From Deltaproteobacteria bacterium (GTDB lineage Bacteria; Desulfobacterota; Binatia; UTPRO1): a DNA stretch of 64,000 nt. The notes under the pieces are model-generated. The model was not told the DNA's origin. It ran no database searches and was given only the letters and a program-made list of their open reading frames with translations. A program made the translations under genes and the position numbers. The stretch covers positions 18,139 to 82,138 of the forward strand of contig JACQEO010000055.1 of the NCBI GenBank assembly GCA_016200545.1, given 5' to 3'. Below are positions 47,701 through 56,644 of the stretch, in pieces (within the stretch, counting starts at the first letter, position 1; each line of letters starts with the position of its first letter).

Positions 47701-47949
47701 TACGTGCTCATGCGCGCCGATCGCAAGGTGATCACCCGTCCGCTCGCCACGGCGTTGTTGGCGCGCGATCCGGAGGCCCGCCGCGCAGCCGCCGCCGACC
47801 CATCGTCGGTACCGATCGCGAGCCGTATCGTCGAGCTCGTCGCGGACGCCGCCGCGGGGCACTTCGACGTCGCACCGCGTGAGTGCAGCCGATTTTGCGC
47901 CTATCGCCACATCTGTCGCTACGAGCCGCCGCCGGAGGAAGGCGAATGA
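44755..47949 (+). CDS. addB: AddB-type recombination nuclease/helicase-like subunit
   Basis: A 1064-residue protein directly upstream of, and overlapping, the AddA-like helicase gene. No Walker A loop is evident, so it is a helicase-like but probably ATP-independent subunit. The C-terminal 290 residues form a PD-(D/E)XK nuclease: GILVHRLLEAVL, then a conserved Asp in VLDRADLW, and DYKNAK (Asp931, Lys933). Cys776, Cys1044, Cys1048 and Cys1054 match the C-x(n)-C-x3-C-x5-C frame of the AddB 4Fe-4S cluster. The pair would resect DNA ends for recombination. A GTG start at 44755 keeps it clear of tRNA-Gly. Confidence 0.8.
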   Translation: MSTASVLTIYPTALKVEEVLKARARAGDVSLGHRLTTFPELVDALDGEIVGAPPIVTEAIAIVLAQDALGEVLGAEATGERPGLASAALRAIGELKAACLGPAELAAITRATRVDEARRSLRWLARVAAAYARRLRRLGCADRHDRDRRVLLLLHRHESAGIRPRVLAGITRLVIAEIYDYSPLQSLIARALIRLVGDAELVTLAHGENVDATRFVERTWNRFVEDPAIADKVLPDFVVRGGRSGTLSRVLTGLFVEPKPPVPPAAVLDESVRVVVAPGRAAEVEEIGRRIHAALAAGVAPERIAVLARNLGRYRSLLAEVARRYRLPLAIGVTRPLAAHASVQAVLRLGRAVADGLPRDALGAALESAYLGAAPRRVRRLLGTIGYVDAATLPLAGCLAHAEARLERRANGTAPARVREGSARALARLRRDGPTMAATVCRLGALAETRSLAAHAAALLDVLGELGLALPSGDAAPGEAWSEGAALAALERLLADVAALGPLGARRLSLASFLARLGEAVEAIDVEAPGPAASGVHVLPIADARGLDFVDVFVLGLDDGSFPAPLAEDALLGDGVRCEVNRYALPLVRAAVGPAAEDAPLGRLLRTSADRAAEDPFLFYLALSTAERRVVVSYPARDERGDALVRSPFVDEIVTIVGEDAVVAAANDGGVPPVEAAADVSELVQAGVVAAAAGRPGILAAVGARLPPGTLARLVARIRTERRRARYFLLDRERDAAAKEALADAFVGRLAPDPGRRERLRATEWSASRLDELGACGFKFFAHRVLGLEADELGNEALDVRDEGILVHRLLEAVLRCCDPLPSDPEAAVAAARVVADECRATLAAELHAADPELFALAWARALAAVGELVRGEGAATPARRLLEWPFRFTIADHRPGVGDARLDLTLAGVLDRADLWLDGAGRIVAARVLDYKNAKRESDYAAGLDAARAMGTTSFQIPVYALALTAAPELAWAADAKIAGGYVLMRADRKVITRPLATALLARDPEARRAAAADPSSVPIASRIVELVADAAAGHFDVAPRECSRFCAYRHICRYEPPPEEGE

Positions 47950-50900
47950 ACGAACGCATCGTGCCGCGCGACGACGTCGTGCGCGAGCTCACGGCCGAGC
48001 AGCGGGCCGCCGTCGAGACGCCGGGAAGCGTCGTCGTACGCGCCGGCGCGGGGTCGGGAAAGACGGCGGTGCTGGTCGCCCGCTACGTGCGTCTGGTGTG
48101 CGGTGCCGACGGCGCGCCGGCGCCGCTCGACGTCGCGCAGGTTCTCGCCGTCACCTTCACGGAGAAGGCGGCAGCGGAGATGCGCGGTCGCATCCGCGCC
48201 GCCATTGCGGCGCGGCTAGCGGCGGCGACGGGAGCGGAGCGCGTCGGTCTATTGCGGACGCAGCGTGCGCTGGCGTCGGCGCGGATCGGTACCATCCACG
48301 CGCTCGCTGCGAGCTTGCTGCGGCGCGCCCCGCTCGAGAGCGGCACGCGCCCCGGCGCGACCGTTCTCGACGAGATCGACGGGCCGGCGTACGTCGAACG
48401 CGAGGTGCGGCGCATTCTGCTCGCGCGTCTACGCGCCGGCGATCACGACGTGCGCCGCTGCGCCGAGGCGTGGGGCTTCGGCTTGACCGATTCGGCCGGC
48501 CTCGTCCCGGTCACGTGCGACGTCCTCGCCGAGCTGGCGCGGCGCGGACTCTCTGCGACCGAGCTCGGGCCGGCGCTGGTCCGGCAGGAGGCGGCCGCCA
48601 GCGCCGCCGCGACCGACCTTCGTCGCGACACGGCGCGCGTGCGTGCGCTTGTGGCGGGATGGCTCGGTGTCGCCGGCGAGCCCGGAGCGCGGGTGAGCGC
48701 CGCGGCGAGCGCGGCTGGTGCGGAGTTGCGCCAGCGCTGGCCGCACTGGCGGGCGCATCTCGACGCGCTCGGGACGGCCGGTGACGTCGAAGACCTGCTC
48801 GCCCTGCGGGATTTTCCGAGCACGGCGGGCCGTGCCTTTCGCCAGCGCTCCGAGTGGCGTGCCTGCGCCGACCTTCTCACCTTCAAACTGCAGGACGGCA
48901 CCCCGCGATTCGGCGGCGCGATCGCCGCCGCCTTCGGCTGCTGTTGCGGCCTGCCGCTCGCGGCCGCGCTCACCCGTGTCGTGCACACGGTCGACGCGGC
49001 GCTCGCCCTCGCCAAGCGGCGCGACGGGGTGCTCACGTTCGACGATCTCATCGCCGGTGCGCGCAGGTTGTTCGCGGAGCACGCTGGCGTCGCCGCCCGC
49101 ATCATGGACGACGTGCGCGCGATTCTCGTCGACGAGTTTCAGGACACCGATCCGGCACAAGTCGACCTGGTGCGTCGCCTCGCTGCCGGCGGTGCCGAGC
49201 TCTTCGTCGTCGGTGACGAGAAGCAGTCGATCTATCGGTTTCGCGGCGCCGAGGTGCAACTCTTCGCCGCAATGCGGACGACGCTCGGCTGCGAGCGCTC
49301 GCTTGCCGACAACTTCCGCTCGCGGCCGCCGCTGCTCGCGTTCGTGAACGGGCTTGCGGCACGGCTCTTCGCGGCGCGCGCCGACGGCGCGCCGTGGCGG
49401 GTGCGGTGGTCGCCCGCGCAACGCTTGCGCCCGCGCCGCGCGCTGGACGGTGCCGGCTCGGACGGCGTCGTTGCGATCGGCGGCGGAGGCGCTGCTGGCG
49501 CCACGACGTTCGTCGACGCCGTCTCGGCGTCATCGCGACCGCTCGTGCGCCTGAAGAGCCTGGTGAATCAGATCGGCGCGAGCGGCACGGATCTGCTCGC
49601 GGCGCCGGCGCGTGCGCTCGAGGCGCGGGTCATCGCGGCGACGATCACCGAGCTCCTCGGTGAGGGATGGCGCCCGCGGGACGTCGCCGTCCTCCTGCCG
49701 GCGTTGACGCAGGTGAAGGCCTACGAGTACGCGCTGCGCCGTTGGGCGATTCCCTACGAGGTCGTGCGCGGCCGCGGCTTCTATGAATGCCAGGAAATCC
49801 GCGACCTCGTGCATCTCCTCGCCGCGGTCGTCGATCCGCACGATGCCGTCGCCCTCGCGGGTGCCCTGCGCTCGCCGCTCTTCGGCCTCTCGGACGAGGT
49901 GCTCGCGCATCTCGCCGACGTTCCCGGCGGACTCTCGGGGTGCTTCACTGCCGGCGGGTCCGTCACCGACCTTGCCACGGTAGAGGCCGAGGAGGTCGGC
50001 GCGGCGCGCGACCTCCTCCTCGAGTTACGCGCCGTGCACGACCGCGTCCCGGCTGCCGACGTCCTGACGCGCGCCGTTGCCGCGACGCACCTCGAGGGCG
50101 TGCTCCTGGCACAGTTCCACGGCGCGCAGAAGGTCGCGAACGTGCGGAAGCTGATCGCGCAGGCGCGTGCCGTGGAACACGGACGGTTCGTGGGGGCGGC
50201 GGAGTTCGTGGCGCGCGCGCGCCGGCTGCTCGAGAACGAGTCGCGCGAGCCCGAGGCGCCGCGCCTCACGAGCGACGCGGAGGCCGTGCAGGTCATGACG
50301 GTTCACCAAGCGAAGGGGCTCGAGTTCCCGGTCGTGATTCTGGCGGACCTCGGACGCGAGCCGCCGCGCGACTACCGCTCGCCGGTACTCGTCGATCGCG
50401 AGTATGGCGTGCTCGCGGCGGCGACCTTCGGCGCCGGGCGGCATCGGTTGCCGCATCGTCTCGTGGACGCCTGGCGTCGCGACGATCACGACCGCGCCGA
50501 CGCCGAGCGCGCGCGTCTCCTCTACGTCGCCTGCACGCGTGCGCGCGACGTCTTGGTGCTCTGCGAGGGAAAGGGGCGGCGATCGGCGCTCGCGGACGAG
50601 GGGGTGGAAGGCGACCGCACGTGGTGCGAGCAGATCTGGTCATTCCTCGGTCGCGAGACCGTAGCCGCCTTCGTCGCCGGTGCGGCCGAGCGGATGATCG
50701 TGGAGGCGCCGGGCGAGGGGCCGGGGGGCGAGGCGATCGCGGTCGCGGTCGAGATGGAGAAGAGCGCCGCGCTGCTCGCGCGCGTGTCGCCACCGGTGCG
50801 GGACACCGTCGAGACGAGCATCGCACGCGCACTCACGGAGACGGCCGCGCCCGCGGACGTCCGCGCCGTCGCGCGTGTGTGCGACACGCCTCCGCCCGCG

Positions 50901-51767
50901 CCCGGCGCCCTCGTGGTGAGCCCGACGGCGCTCGCGGACTACGCGCGCTGCCCGCGGCAATTCTGGTATCGGCACGTGCGCGGCGTTGCAGAGACACGCG
51001 AGAGCGGGCGCGCCGACCGTCGCGCCGCCGGCGCGCTCGAGACCGCGCCCGCGGGCGGGACGCCGCCTGCCGACGCCGTCCGCTTCGGGCTCGCGGCGCA
51101 CGCCGCTCTCGAAGGCCTCGACCTCGAGCTTCCCGCTGCGGCCCGCGCCGCCGCGGTCGCCGCGGCGCTTGCCGGTGCGTGCGACCTCGACGACGCGGAA
51201 CGAGCGGCGGTCGGTCGCGACCTCGTCGCCGCGCTCGCGCGCTTCGCGACGAAGGAAGGCGCGCTGCGCGTCGACGGCCGCGAGGTGCCGTTCTGCCTGC
51301 GGTTCGCAGGCCCGCCGGAGATCTTCGTCCGCGGCCGCATCGACGTCCTCGGCGAGCGCGGCGCGCGGCTCGTCATCCGCGACTACAAGTACGCGCCGCC
51401 GGCGCGCGACGGTGAGGCGTATCGCGTGCAGCTCGAGATCTACGCGCTGGCCGTCGCCGCGGCCCACCCCGGCCGTCCCCTCGAGGTCGAGATCGAGTGG
51501 CTACGCGCGCCCGGCGGCCGTGTCGCGTTGCCGGTCGACCTCGCGACGGCGCGCGCGCACGCACAGGCGACGAGCACGGCGCTGGCGGCGGCGCTGGACA
51601 CGCGCGCGGCGCCGGCGTTTCCATTGGCATTCGCTGCGCCCGCGCCCTGTCGTGCGATCGGCTGCGGGTTCGTCGGGCGTTGCTTTCCTCGGGATGCCAC
51701 GGGGGACGGCGGCGCTTCGCGTTCCGCCTTCCGCGCTCCGCGCTCCTCGGCTACGATGCCGTCGTGA
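47946..51767 (+). CDS. addA: AddA-type helicase-nuclease (UvrD family)
   Basis: A 1273-residue SF1 helicase fused to a PD-(D/E)XK nuclease. VVVRAGAGSGKTAVLVARY is Walker A, ILVDEFQDTDPAQ Walker B, FVVGDEKQSIYRFRGAE motif III, MTVHQAKGLEFPVVIL motif V and LLYVACTRARDVLVL motif VI. The nuclease at 990-1250 has a conserved Asp in GRIDVLG and IRDYKYA. It also has Cys1002 (CPRQFWY) and Cys1235, Cys1240 and Cys1246, the pattern of an Fe-S nuclease, which is unusual for AddA. Codon 694 (50025-50027) is TTA. The start overlaps the addB stop (ATGA). Confidence 0.88.
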   Translation: MNERIVPRDDVVRELTAEQRAAVETPGSVVVRAGAGSGKTAVLVARYVRLVCGADGAPAPLDVAQVLAVTFTEKAAAEMRGRIRAAIAARLAAATGAERVGLLRTQRALASARIGTIHALAASLLRRAPLESGTRPGATVLDEIDGPAYVEREVRRILLARLRAGDHDVRRCAEAWGFGLTDSAGLVPVTCDVLAELARRGLSATELGPALVRQEAAASAAATDLRRDTARVRALVAGWLGVAGEPGARVSAAASAAGAELRQRWPHWRAHLDALGTAGDVEDLLALRDFPSTAGRAFRQRSEWRACADLLTFKLQDGTPRFGGAIAAAFGCCCGLPLAAALTRVVHTVDAALALAKRRDGVLTFDDLIAGARRLFAEHAGVAARIMDDVRAILVDEFQDTDPAQVDLVRRLAAGGAELFVVGDEKQSIYRFRGAEVQLFAAMRTTLGCERSLADNFRSRPPLLAFVNGLAARLFAARADGAPWRVRWSPAQRLRPRRALDGAGSDGVVAIGGGGAAGATTFVDAVSASSRPLVRLKSLVNQIGASGTDLLAAPARALEARVIAATITELLGEGWRPRDVAVLLPALTQVKAYEYALRRWAIPYEVVRGRGFYECQEIRDLVHLLAAVVDPHDAVALAGALRSPLFGLSDEVLAHLADVPGGLSGCFTAGGSVTDLATVEAEEVGAARDLLLELRAVHDRVPAADVLTRAVAATHLEGVLLAQFHGAQKVANVRKLIAQARAVEHGRFVGAAEFVARARRLLENESREPEAPRLTSDAEAVQVMTVHQAKGLEFPVVILADLGREPPRDYRSPVLVDREYGVLAAATFGAGRHRLPHRLVDAWRRDDHDRADAERARLLYVACTRARDVLVLCEGKGRRSALADEGVEGDRTWCEQIWSFLGRETVAAFVAGAAERMIVEAPGEGPGGEAIAVAVEMEKSAALLARVSPPVRDTVETSIARALTETAAPADVRAVARVCDTPPPAPGALVVSPTALADYARCPRQFWYRHVRGVAETRESGRADRRAAGALETAPAGGTPPADAVRFGLAAHAALEGLDLELPAAARAAAVAAALAGACDLDDAERAAVGRDLVAALARFATKEGALRVDGREVPFCLRFAGPPEIFVRGRIDVLGERGARLVIRDYKYAPPARDGEAYRVQLEIYALAVAAAHPGRPLEVEIEWLRAPGGRVALPVDLATARAHAQATSTALAAALDTRAAPAFPLAFAAPAPCRAIGCGFVGRCFPRDATGDGGASRSAFRAPRSSATMPS

Positions 51768-51781
51768 GTGTGGAGGCGCGG

Positions 51782-53035
51782 ATGACGGGGGAGGGGGACG
51801 AGCGCGTAGACGGCCCGCGCATCGCCATCGTGCTGTCCGGCGGCGGTGCGCGCGGCGCGTACGAGGCGGGGGTGCTCTCGTTTCTCATGGCGGAGCTACC
51901 GAAGCGCCTCGGACGCCGGCCGACATTTCACATCGTGAGCGGCGCCTCGGTGGGCGCGATCCACGCCTGCTATTGGGTCGCGAGCCTTCACGAGGACGAC
52001 GAGACGCGCGCCGCACGGCTGGCACAGGTGTGGGACTCGCTCACGATCGAGCACGTCTACCGGCTGAGCGTCGCCGACCTGCTGCGTATTCCTTCGCGGC
52101 TCCTCGGCTATCAGTTTTGGCCGCGACCGGTGGCGGGGGCGGATCTTCCCGACCGGCTTCCGGGCCTTCTCGACACGAAGGCGCTCGAGGAGCTGGTCCG
52201 GCAGCAGATTCCGTGGAAACACCTGCGACCGAACCTGCGCTCCAGTCGCACCGTGCTCTGCGTTTCGTGTACGGAGATCGCGTCGGGACGCGCGGTGGTA
52301 TTCATCGAGGGTCAGCGCGTGAACCTGACGCCGTGGGAGTACGACCCCTACGTGGTCGCGCGCGCCTCCACCATCGGTCCCGTGCACACGCTTGCCTCGG
52401 CCGCGATCCCGCTCTTCTTTCCCGCGGTGCGGATCGGCAATCACTACTACTGCGACGGCGGCCTGCGCCTGAACACGCCGCTCTCACCGGCGCTCCGCCT
52501 CGGGGCCGATCGCCTGCTGCTGATCGCCTTGCGCCACCCGCCCGACGAGCCGTCCCCCGACGAGGATCGTGCTCGCGAGGTCGCCTACAGCAATCCCGCC
52601 TACCTCATCGGCAAGGTCCTGAACGCGCTCCTCCTCGACCACATCGACTACGACTTGCAGCACATGCGTCTGGTGAACTCCATTCTCGCCGGCGGCGAGA
52701 AGGCGTTCGGCTCCGAGTTCCTGCCGAAGATCAACGCGATCATTCGCGAGCGGCGCGGCGCCGACTACAAGCCGGTGCGGGAGTGCGTGATCCGGCCGTC
52801 GGAGGACCTCGGCCGTCTCGCCGGGCTCGCGTACAAGCAGCGCACGCGCTCGCTGTGGCCGGCCCGCGTGGTCTCCGATCTCGTCATGCGCTCGGCGGCG
52901 CAGGGCGTGCCCGAGGGTGAGGCCGACCTCCTCTCCTACGTGCTCTTCGATGCCGCCTATACGCGCCAGCTGATCGCTCTCGGTCGCGCGGACGCGACCC
53001 GCCAGGCCGACGAGATCGCCGCGCTTTTCTCGTGA
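51782..53035 (+). CDS. Patatin-like phospholipase
   Basis: A 417-residue lipid acyl hydrolase. IVLSGGGARGAYEAGVL is the oxyanion glycine loop, VSGASVGAIHACYW holds the nucleophile Ser in G-x-S-x-G, and YYCDGGLRLNTPL the Asp of the dyad in D-G-G. The C-terminal 120 residues are helical and family-specific. No signal peptide is visible. GGAGG lies 7 bases before the ATG at 51782; an upstream GTG at 51764 overlaps the addA stop and is the alternative. Confidence 0.88.
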   Translation: MTGEGDERVDGPRIAIVLSGGGARGAYEAGVLSFLMAELPKRLGRRPTFHIVSGASVGAIHACYWVASLHEDDETRAARLAQVWDSLTIEHVYRLSVADLLRIPSRLLGYQFWPRPVAGADLPDRLPGLLDTKALEELVRQQIPWKHLRPNLRSSRTVLCVSCTEIASGRAVVFIEGQRVNLTPWEYDPYVVARASTIGPVHTLASAAIPLFFPAVRIGNHYYCDGGLRLNTPLSPALRLGADRLLLIALRHPPDEPSPDEDRAREVAYSNPAYLIGKVLNALLLDHIDYDLQHMRLVNSILAGGEKAFGSEFLPKINAIIRERRGADYKPVRECVIRPSEDLGRLAGLAYKQRTRSLWPARVVSDLVMRSAAQGVPEGEADLLSYVLFDAAYTRQLIALGRADATRQADEIAALFS

Positions 53036-53039
53036 GCGC

Positions 53040-53816
53040 ATGACGCGCGCGCAGCGGAACGCGCTGGCGGACGTGATCGTCGCCGCCCTCCACGAACGCG
53101 CCGCGGGCGACGCTCTCGCGACCCTCGAGCGCGTGCTGGCGACGACCGACGCCGTCGCCGTGGAGCGTGCCGCGGTGGCGCGGCTGGTCGCAACCCGTAT
53201 CGTCGTCGTGGGGAGCGCCGCGGCCGGCGACGGTGGGACACAAGACGCCGGCGATGCCGACGCCACCTGCGGGCCCGATGCGGCGGTCGTGCATGTCGTT
53301 CTCGCTCTCGCCTTCGTGCCGGTTCGGGCAGAGGCGCTGGCGCGCGTCCAGCGCGCGCGGCTCGCGAGCAAGGCGTATTGGAGGACGCCGGCGCCGGGCG
53401 AGCGTGGGCACCGGAGCGCGCGCCCCGAGCTTGGCGGGACGCGTGTCACGAACGCGCAAGACGGCGCGGAGGCGGATCTCGGCGCGTGCCTACGACGGGC
53501 CGCGGCGCTCTTCGATGCGCGGCTCTACTTCGAGGTGCACGAGGAGCTCGAAGCACTCTGGCGCCGCGTCAGCGGCGCGACGCGCATCGTCGTCCAGGGT
53601 CTGTTGCAGATCGCGGTGGCGCTGCACCACGCCGAGGGCGGCAACGTCGACGGCGCGCGCCGGCTCCTCGCCGCGGGGCGCGCCAAGGTCGAGCCGTACG
53701 CCCCGACGTGGCGCGGCGTCGCGATCGCCGCGCTCCTCGCCGATCTCCGCCGCTGGGAGCACGCGCACCTCGACCGCGGGGAGCCGGCGGCCGCGCCCCG
53801 GCTCGTGATCGCATGA
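53040..53816 (+). CDS. DUF309 domain protein with N-terminal extension
   Basis: A 258-residue protein. The C-terminal 110 residues are a DUF309 domain: ALFDARLYFEVHEELEALW, then VVQGLLQIAVALHHAEGGN with the conserved E-x-H-E and Q-x-x-x-x-x-H residues. The N-terminal 140 residues, Ala/Val rich, have no recognisable domain and are not part of typical DUF309 proteins, which have 110-150 residues. DUF309 function is unknown. The start lies 4 bases after the patatin stop and the stop overlaps the exonuclease ATG. Confidence 0.75.
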   Translation: MTRAQRNALADVIVAALHERAAGDALATLERVLATTDAVAVERAAVARLVATRIVVVGSAAAGDGGTQDAGDADATCGPDAAVVHVVLALAFVPVRAEALARVQRARLASKAYWRTPAPGERGHRSARPELGGTRVTNAQDGAEADLGACLRRAAALFDARLYFEVHEELEALWRRVSGATRIVVQGLLQIAVALHHAEGGNVDGARRLLAAGRAKVEPYAPTWRGVAIAALLADLRRWEHAHLDRGEPAAAPRLVIA

Positions 53817-54715
53817 CGGCGCACGAGAGCACGCCGCGGCCGCCGGACGTCGGGCGCGAACCGCTCGCGATTCTCGACGGTCATTTCCTGATCTTCCGCG
53901 CCTACCATGCGCTGCCGGAGCTGCGGGCGCCCGACGGCGTCGTGGTGCATGCGGTGCTCGGCTTCGCGCAGTCGCTGCTCAAGTTGCGCCCGCGGCTGCC
54001 GCCGCTCGTCCTCGTCGCCTTCGATTCGGATCCGGTGGTCTCGTTCCGCACGCGGCTCTTTCCCGCGTACAAGCAACATCGCGGGCGGCCACCAGCCGAC
54101 CTCGAGCCACAGTTCGCGCTCTGCATCGAAGCGCCGCGCGTGCTTGGGTACGCCGGCGCGGTCGCCGCCGACTACGAGGCCGACGACGTCATGGCGACCG
54201 CGGTGCGTCGCTTCGGCGCCGGTGGGCGTCCAATCGAGCTCCTGACGCAGGACAAAGACCTCGTCCAGTTGGTGTCGCCCACGGTGACGTGGATCGGCTT
54301 CGACGGCAAGCTGCGCCTCGACCCGGCAGCCGTGGGCGAGCGCTTCGGCGTGCGCCCGGAGCAGATTCCCGACTACCTGGCGTTGGTCGGTGACAGCGTC
54401 GACGGTATCCCCGGAGTGACGGGTGTAGGGACGAAGACGGTACGCGCGCTCCTCGCGCGCTTCACGGACGTCGAGGATCTGCTGGCGCACCTGCACGACC
54501 TGCCCGCTGCCGTCGCGCGCGCCCTCGGCGCCGATCCCGCGCGCGTGCGGCTGAGCCGTCGGCTCGCGGAGCTGCGCGACGACGTCGCGCTCGACGTCGA
54601 GCTCCAGGATCTGCGGCCGCGCGGTGTACAGCTCGAGGAAGCGCGAGGCTTCTTCGGCGGCCTCGGTTTGTATCGCTTGGTCGAGCGGCTCGAGCGCGAG
54701 GCGACCGTGCCCTGA
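53813..54715 (+). CDS. 5'-3' exonuclease (PolI N-domain/FEN type)
   Basis: A 300-residue stand-alone flap exonuclease. AILDGHFLIFRAYHAL holds the first metal Asp, then RTRLFPAYKQHRGRPPADLE, YEADDVMAT with acidic metal ligands, LLTQDKDLVQLV and DYLALVGDSVDGIPGVTGVG, the helix-hairpin-helix. It would remove RNA primers or 5' flaps. Its place downstream of addAB, patatin and DUF309 genes, with short overlaps, suggests one transcription unit with a repair theme. Confidence 0.9.
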   Translation: MTAHESTPRPPDVGREPLAILDGHFLIFRAYHALPELRAPDGVVVHAVLGFAQSLLKLRPRLPPLVLVAFDSDPVVSFRTRLFPAYKQHRGRPPADLEPQFALCIEAPRVLGYAGAVAADYEADDVMATAVRRFGAGGRPIELLTQDKDLVQLVSPTVTWIGFDGKLRLDPAAVGERFGVRPEQIPDYLALVGDSVDGIPGVTGVGTKTVRALLARFTDVEDLLAHLHDLPAAVARALGADPARVRLSRRLAELRDDVALDVELQDLRPRGVQLEEARGFFGGLGLYRLVERLEREATVP

Positions 54716-54771
54716 TTCCCGGGTGACGCGCGGCGAACGCAACGGAGAGCGGCGGCCTCGTGCGCGCCGAT

Positions 54772-56610
54772 TCAGTCGCAGAGCGCCGCGAGTTCGTCGA
54801 CGAGCGCGGCGATCGCGGCGCAGCCCGCCTCCCAGAACGCCGGCTGCGTGACGTCGAAACCGACGCGCGCGAGGAGCGTCGCCGGCTCGACGCTGCCGCC
54901 GCTCGCAAGCAGCTCGGTGTAGAGTGGCACGAACGGCGCGCCCTCGCGTCGATAGCGCTGGAAGAGGGCGAGAGTGAGCAGCTCGCCGAAGGCGTAGGCG
55001 TAGCAGTAGAAGCGGCTGTGGATGAAGTGCGGGATGTAGCTCCACCCGTGACGGTACGCCGGATCCATCTCGACGGCGTCCCCGTGCAGCCGATTCTGCG
55101 CCTCCCACCACAGCGTGCCGATGTCGTCGGCCGAGAGCCGTCGCTCGCGGCGCGCCGCGTGCAACGCGAGCTCGAAACGTGTCAGCGCGTGCTGGCGGAA
55201 GATGGTGCCGTACATCTCGTCGAGCGTCTCGACGAGGAGACGACGCCGGGTCGCGACGTCGGGCGCGAGCGCGACCAGATGATCGGTCACGAGCATCTCG
55301 GCGAACACCGACGCCGTCTCGGCGAGGACGAGCGGCGCATCGTAGTTGAGCAGGGTCTGCCGGCGGGCGAGCGTGGAGTGGAGGCCGTGTCCGAGCTCGT
55401 GCGCCAAGGTGGCGACGTCGCGACTCGTCCCGGCGTAGCTGGCGAGGACGTACGGATGATGGCGCGGGCTCCACGCGGCGCAGAAGGCGCCGTGGCGCTT
55501 GCCGGGACGCACCTCGGCGTCGATCCAGCGGCCGTCGAAGAACGCCGCCGCGAGGTCGGCGAAGGCGCCGCTGAAGCGGCCGAACGCGTCGAGGATGATC
55601 GTGCGCCCGTGGGCGATCGGCACCTGCGCGGCGACACCGTCGATCGGCGCGTAGACATCGGCGCTCGCGAGGCGCGGCAGGCCGAGGATGCGCGCCTTCA
55701 GGGTGAGGAAGCGACGGATCACCGGATAGTGGCGCTCCACCACGTCCATCATGACCGCGACCGTCGCGGGATCGAGCTCGTTGGCGAGGTGCGTGGGCGC
55801 GGCGAGGTCTTGATACTCACGCAGCTCGCAGTCGATACGATGGTCGAGGACGAGGGCGTTGGTGACGGCGGTGAGCGGGAGCTGGTGCGCGGCGTACTCG
55901 TCGAGGAAGGCGCGGAGCGCGCGGCGCCGGAGCTCGCGATCGGGGTGGTGGAGAAGCGCCATCACCTCGCCGTCCGTCAGCACGCGCTCGGCGCCGTCGA
56001 CCAGCAGGCGGAACCGCAGCGAGGCGGTGAGCTCGTCGTAGAGCTGCGCAAATGCCGCCGGACCGCTCACGCTCTTGCGTACGAGGACGCGCTCTTCGTC
56101 CTCGCTCAAGAGGTGCGACTTGAAGCGCCGCACGGTGCGCAGGAAATGCGCGTAGTCGACGAGGACGGGATCGGCGACGAGCGCCGCGAAGCGGTCGTCG
56201 TCGAGAGCGGTGAGCTCGAGATCGACGAAGACGAGGAGCGTCCGTAGCTCCGCCTGCTCCTCGGTCGTGCGCTGCTCGAGGTCGAGTACGACCGGATCGC
56301 CGCTGTCGGCGGCGGCGAGAAGCGAGGCATAGAAGCCCGGCCGTTGCCCGACCTCGAGGATGGCCTCGTACTCGCGAAGCGCGCGCAGCAGCTCGGTGGC
56401 GGTCGGCCCGGCGCGCAACGCGCCCCGCCACGCGGCGGCGAAACGTTCCGCCCGCTGGTGCGCGTCGCGCGCATCGGTGGCGAGCCGCGGATCGTCGGGT
56501 CCGCTGTAGAGCTCGACGAGATCCCAGCGCACGCCGGCGGCGGCAGCGGCAGCGGACGAGTAGGCGGGCGCGGCGGCGACGGGCGGCAGGTGCAGCTCGT
56601 GGCGCGGCAT
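54772..56610 (-). CDS. pepF: Oligoendopeptidase F (M3 family)
   Basis: A 612-residue M3B peptidase, the normal PepF length. The zinc site is TLAHELGHGLHS, with the third ligand in LAETASVFAEM downstream. YEAILEVGQRPGFYASLLAA in the N-terminal domain and WSYIPHFIHSRFYCYAYAFG near the end are also typical. It hydrolyses oligopeptides in the cytoplasm. The upstream leader contains a minus-strand terminator-like hairpin and two direct repeats, so expression may be attenuated; see the separate entries. Confidence 0.93.
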   Translation of the reverse strand: MPRHELHLPPVAAAPAYSSAAAAAAGVRWDLVELYSGPDDPRLATDARDAHQRAERFAAAWRGALRAGPTATELLRALREYEAILEVGQRPGFYASLLAAADSGDPVVLDLEQRTTEEQAELRTLLVFVDLELTALDDDRFAALVADPVLVDYAHFLRTVRRFKSHLLSEDEERVLVRKSVSGPAAFAQLYDELTASLRFRLLVDGAERVLTDGEVMALLHHPDRELRRRALRAFLDEYAAHQLPLTAVTNALVLDHRIDCELREYQDLAAPTHLANELDPATVAVMMDVVERHYPVIRRFLTLKARILGLPRLASADVYAPIDGVAAQVPIAHGRTIILDAFGRFSGAFADLAAAFFDGRWIDAEVRPGKRHGAFCAAWSPRHHPYVLASYAGTSRDVATLAHELGHGLHSTLARRQTLLNYDAPLVLAETASVFAEMLVTDHLVALAPDVATRRRLLVETLDEMYGTIFRQHALTRFELALHAARRERRLSADDIGTLWWEAQNRLHGDAVEMDPAYRHGWSYIPHFIHSRFYCYAYAFGELLTLALFQRYRREGAPFVPLYTELLASGGSVEPATLLARVGFDVTQPAFWEAGCAAIAALVDELAALCD

Positions 56611-56644
56611 GCGCGAGCACTAGCAGTGCTCCCGCGGTTCTGCG

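Noticed and set aside
48500..49100. Frameshift in the AddA-like gene because of a weakly conserved middle part
   Set aside because: The frame is continuous, and all helicase motifs I-VI and the nuclease occur in order in that one frame; low conservation there is normal for AddA.
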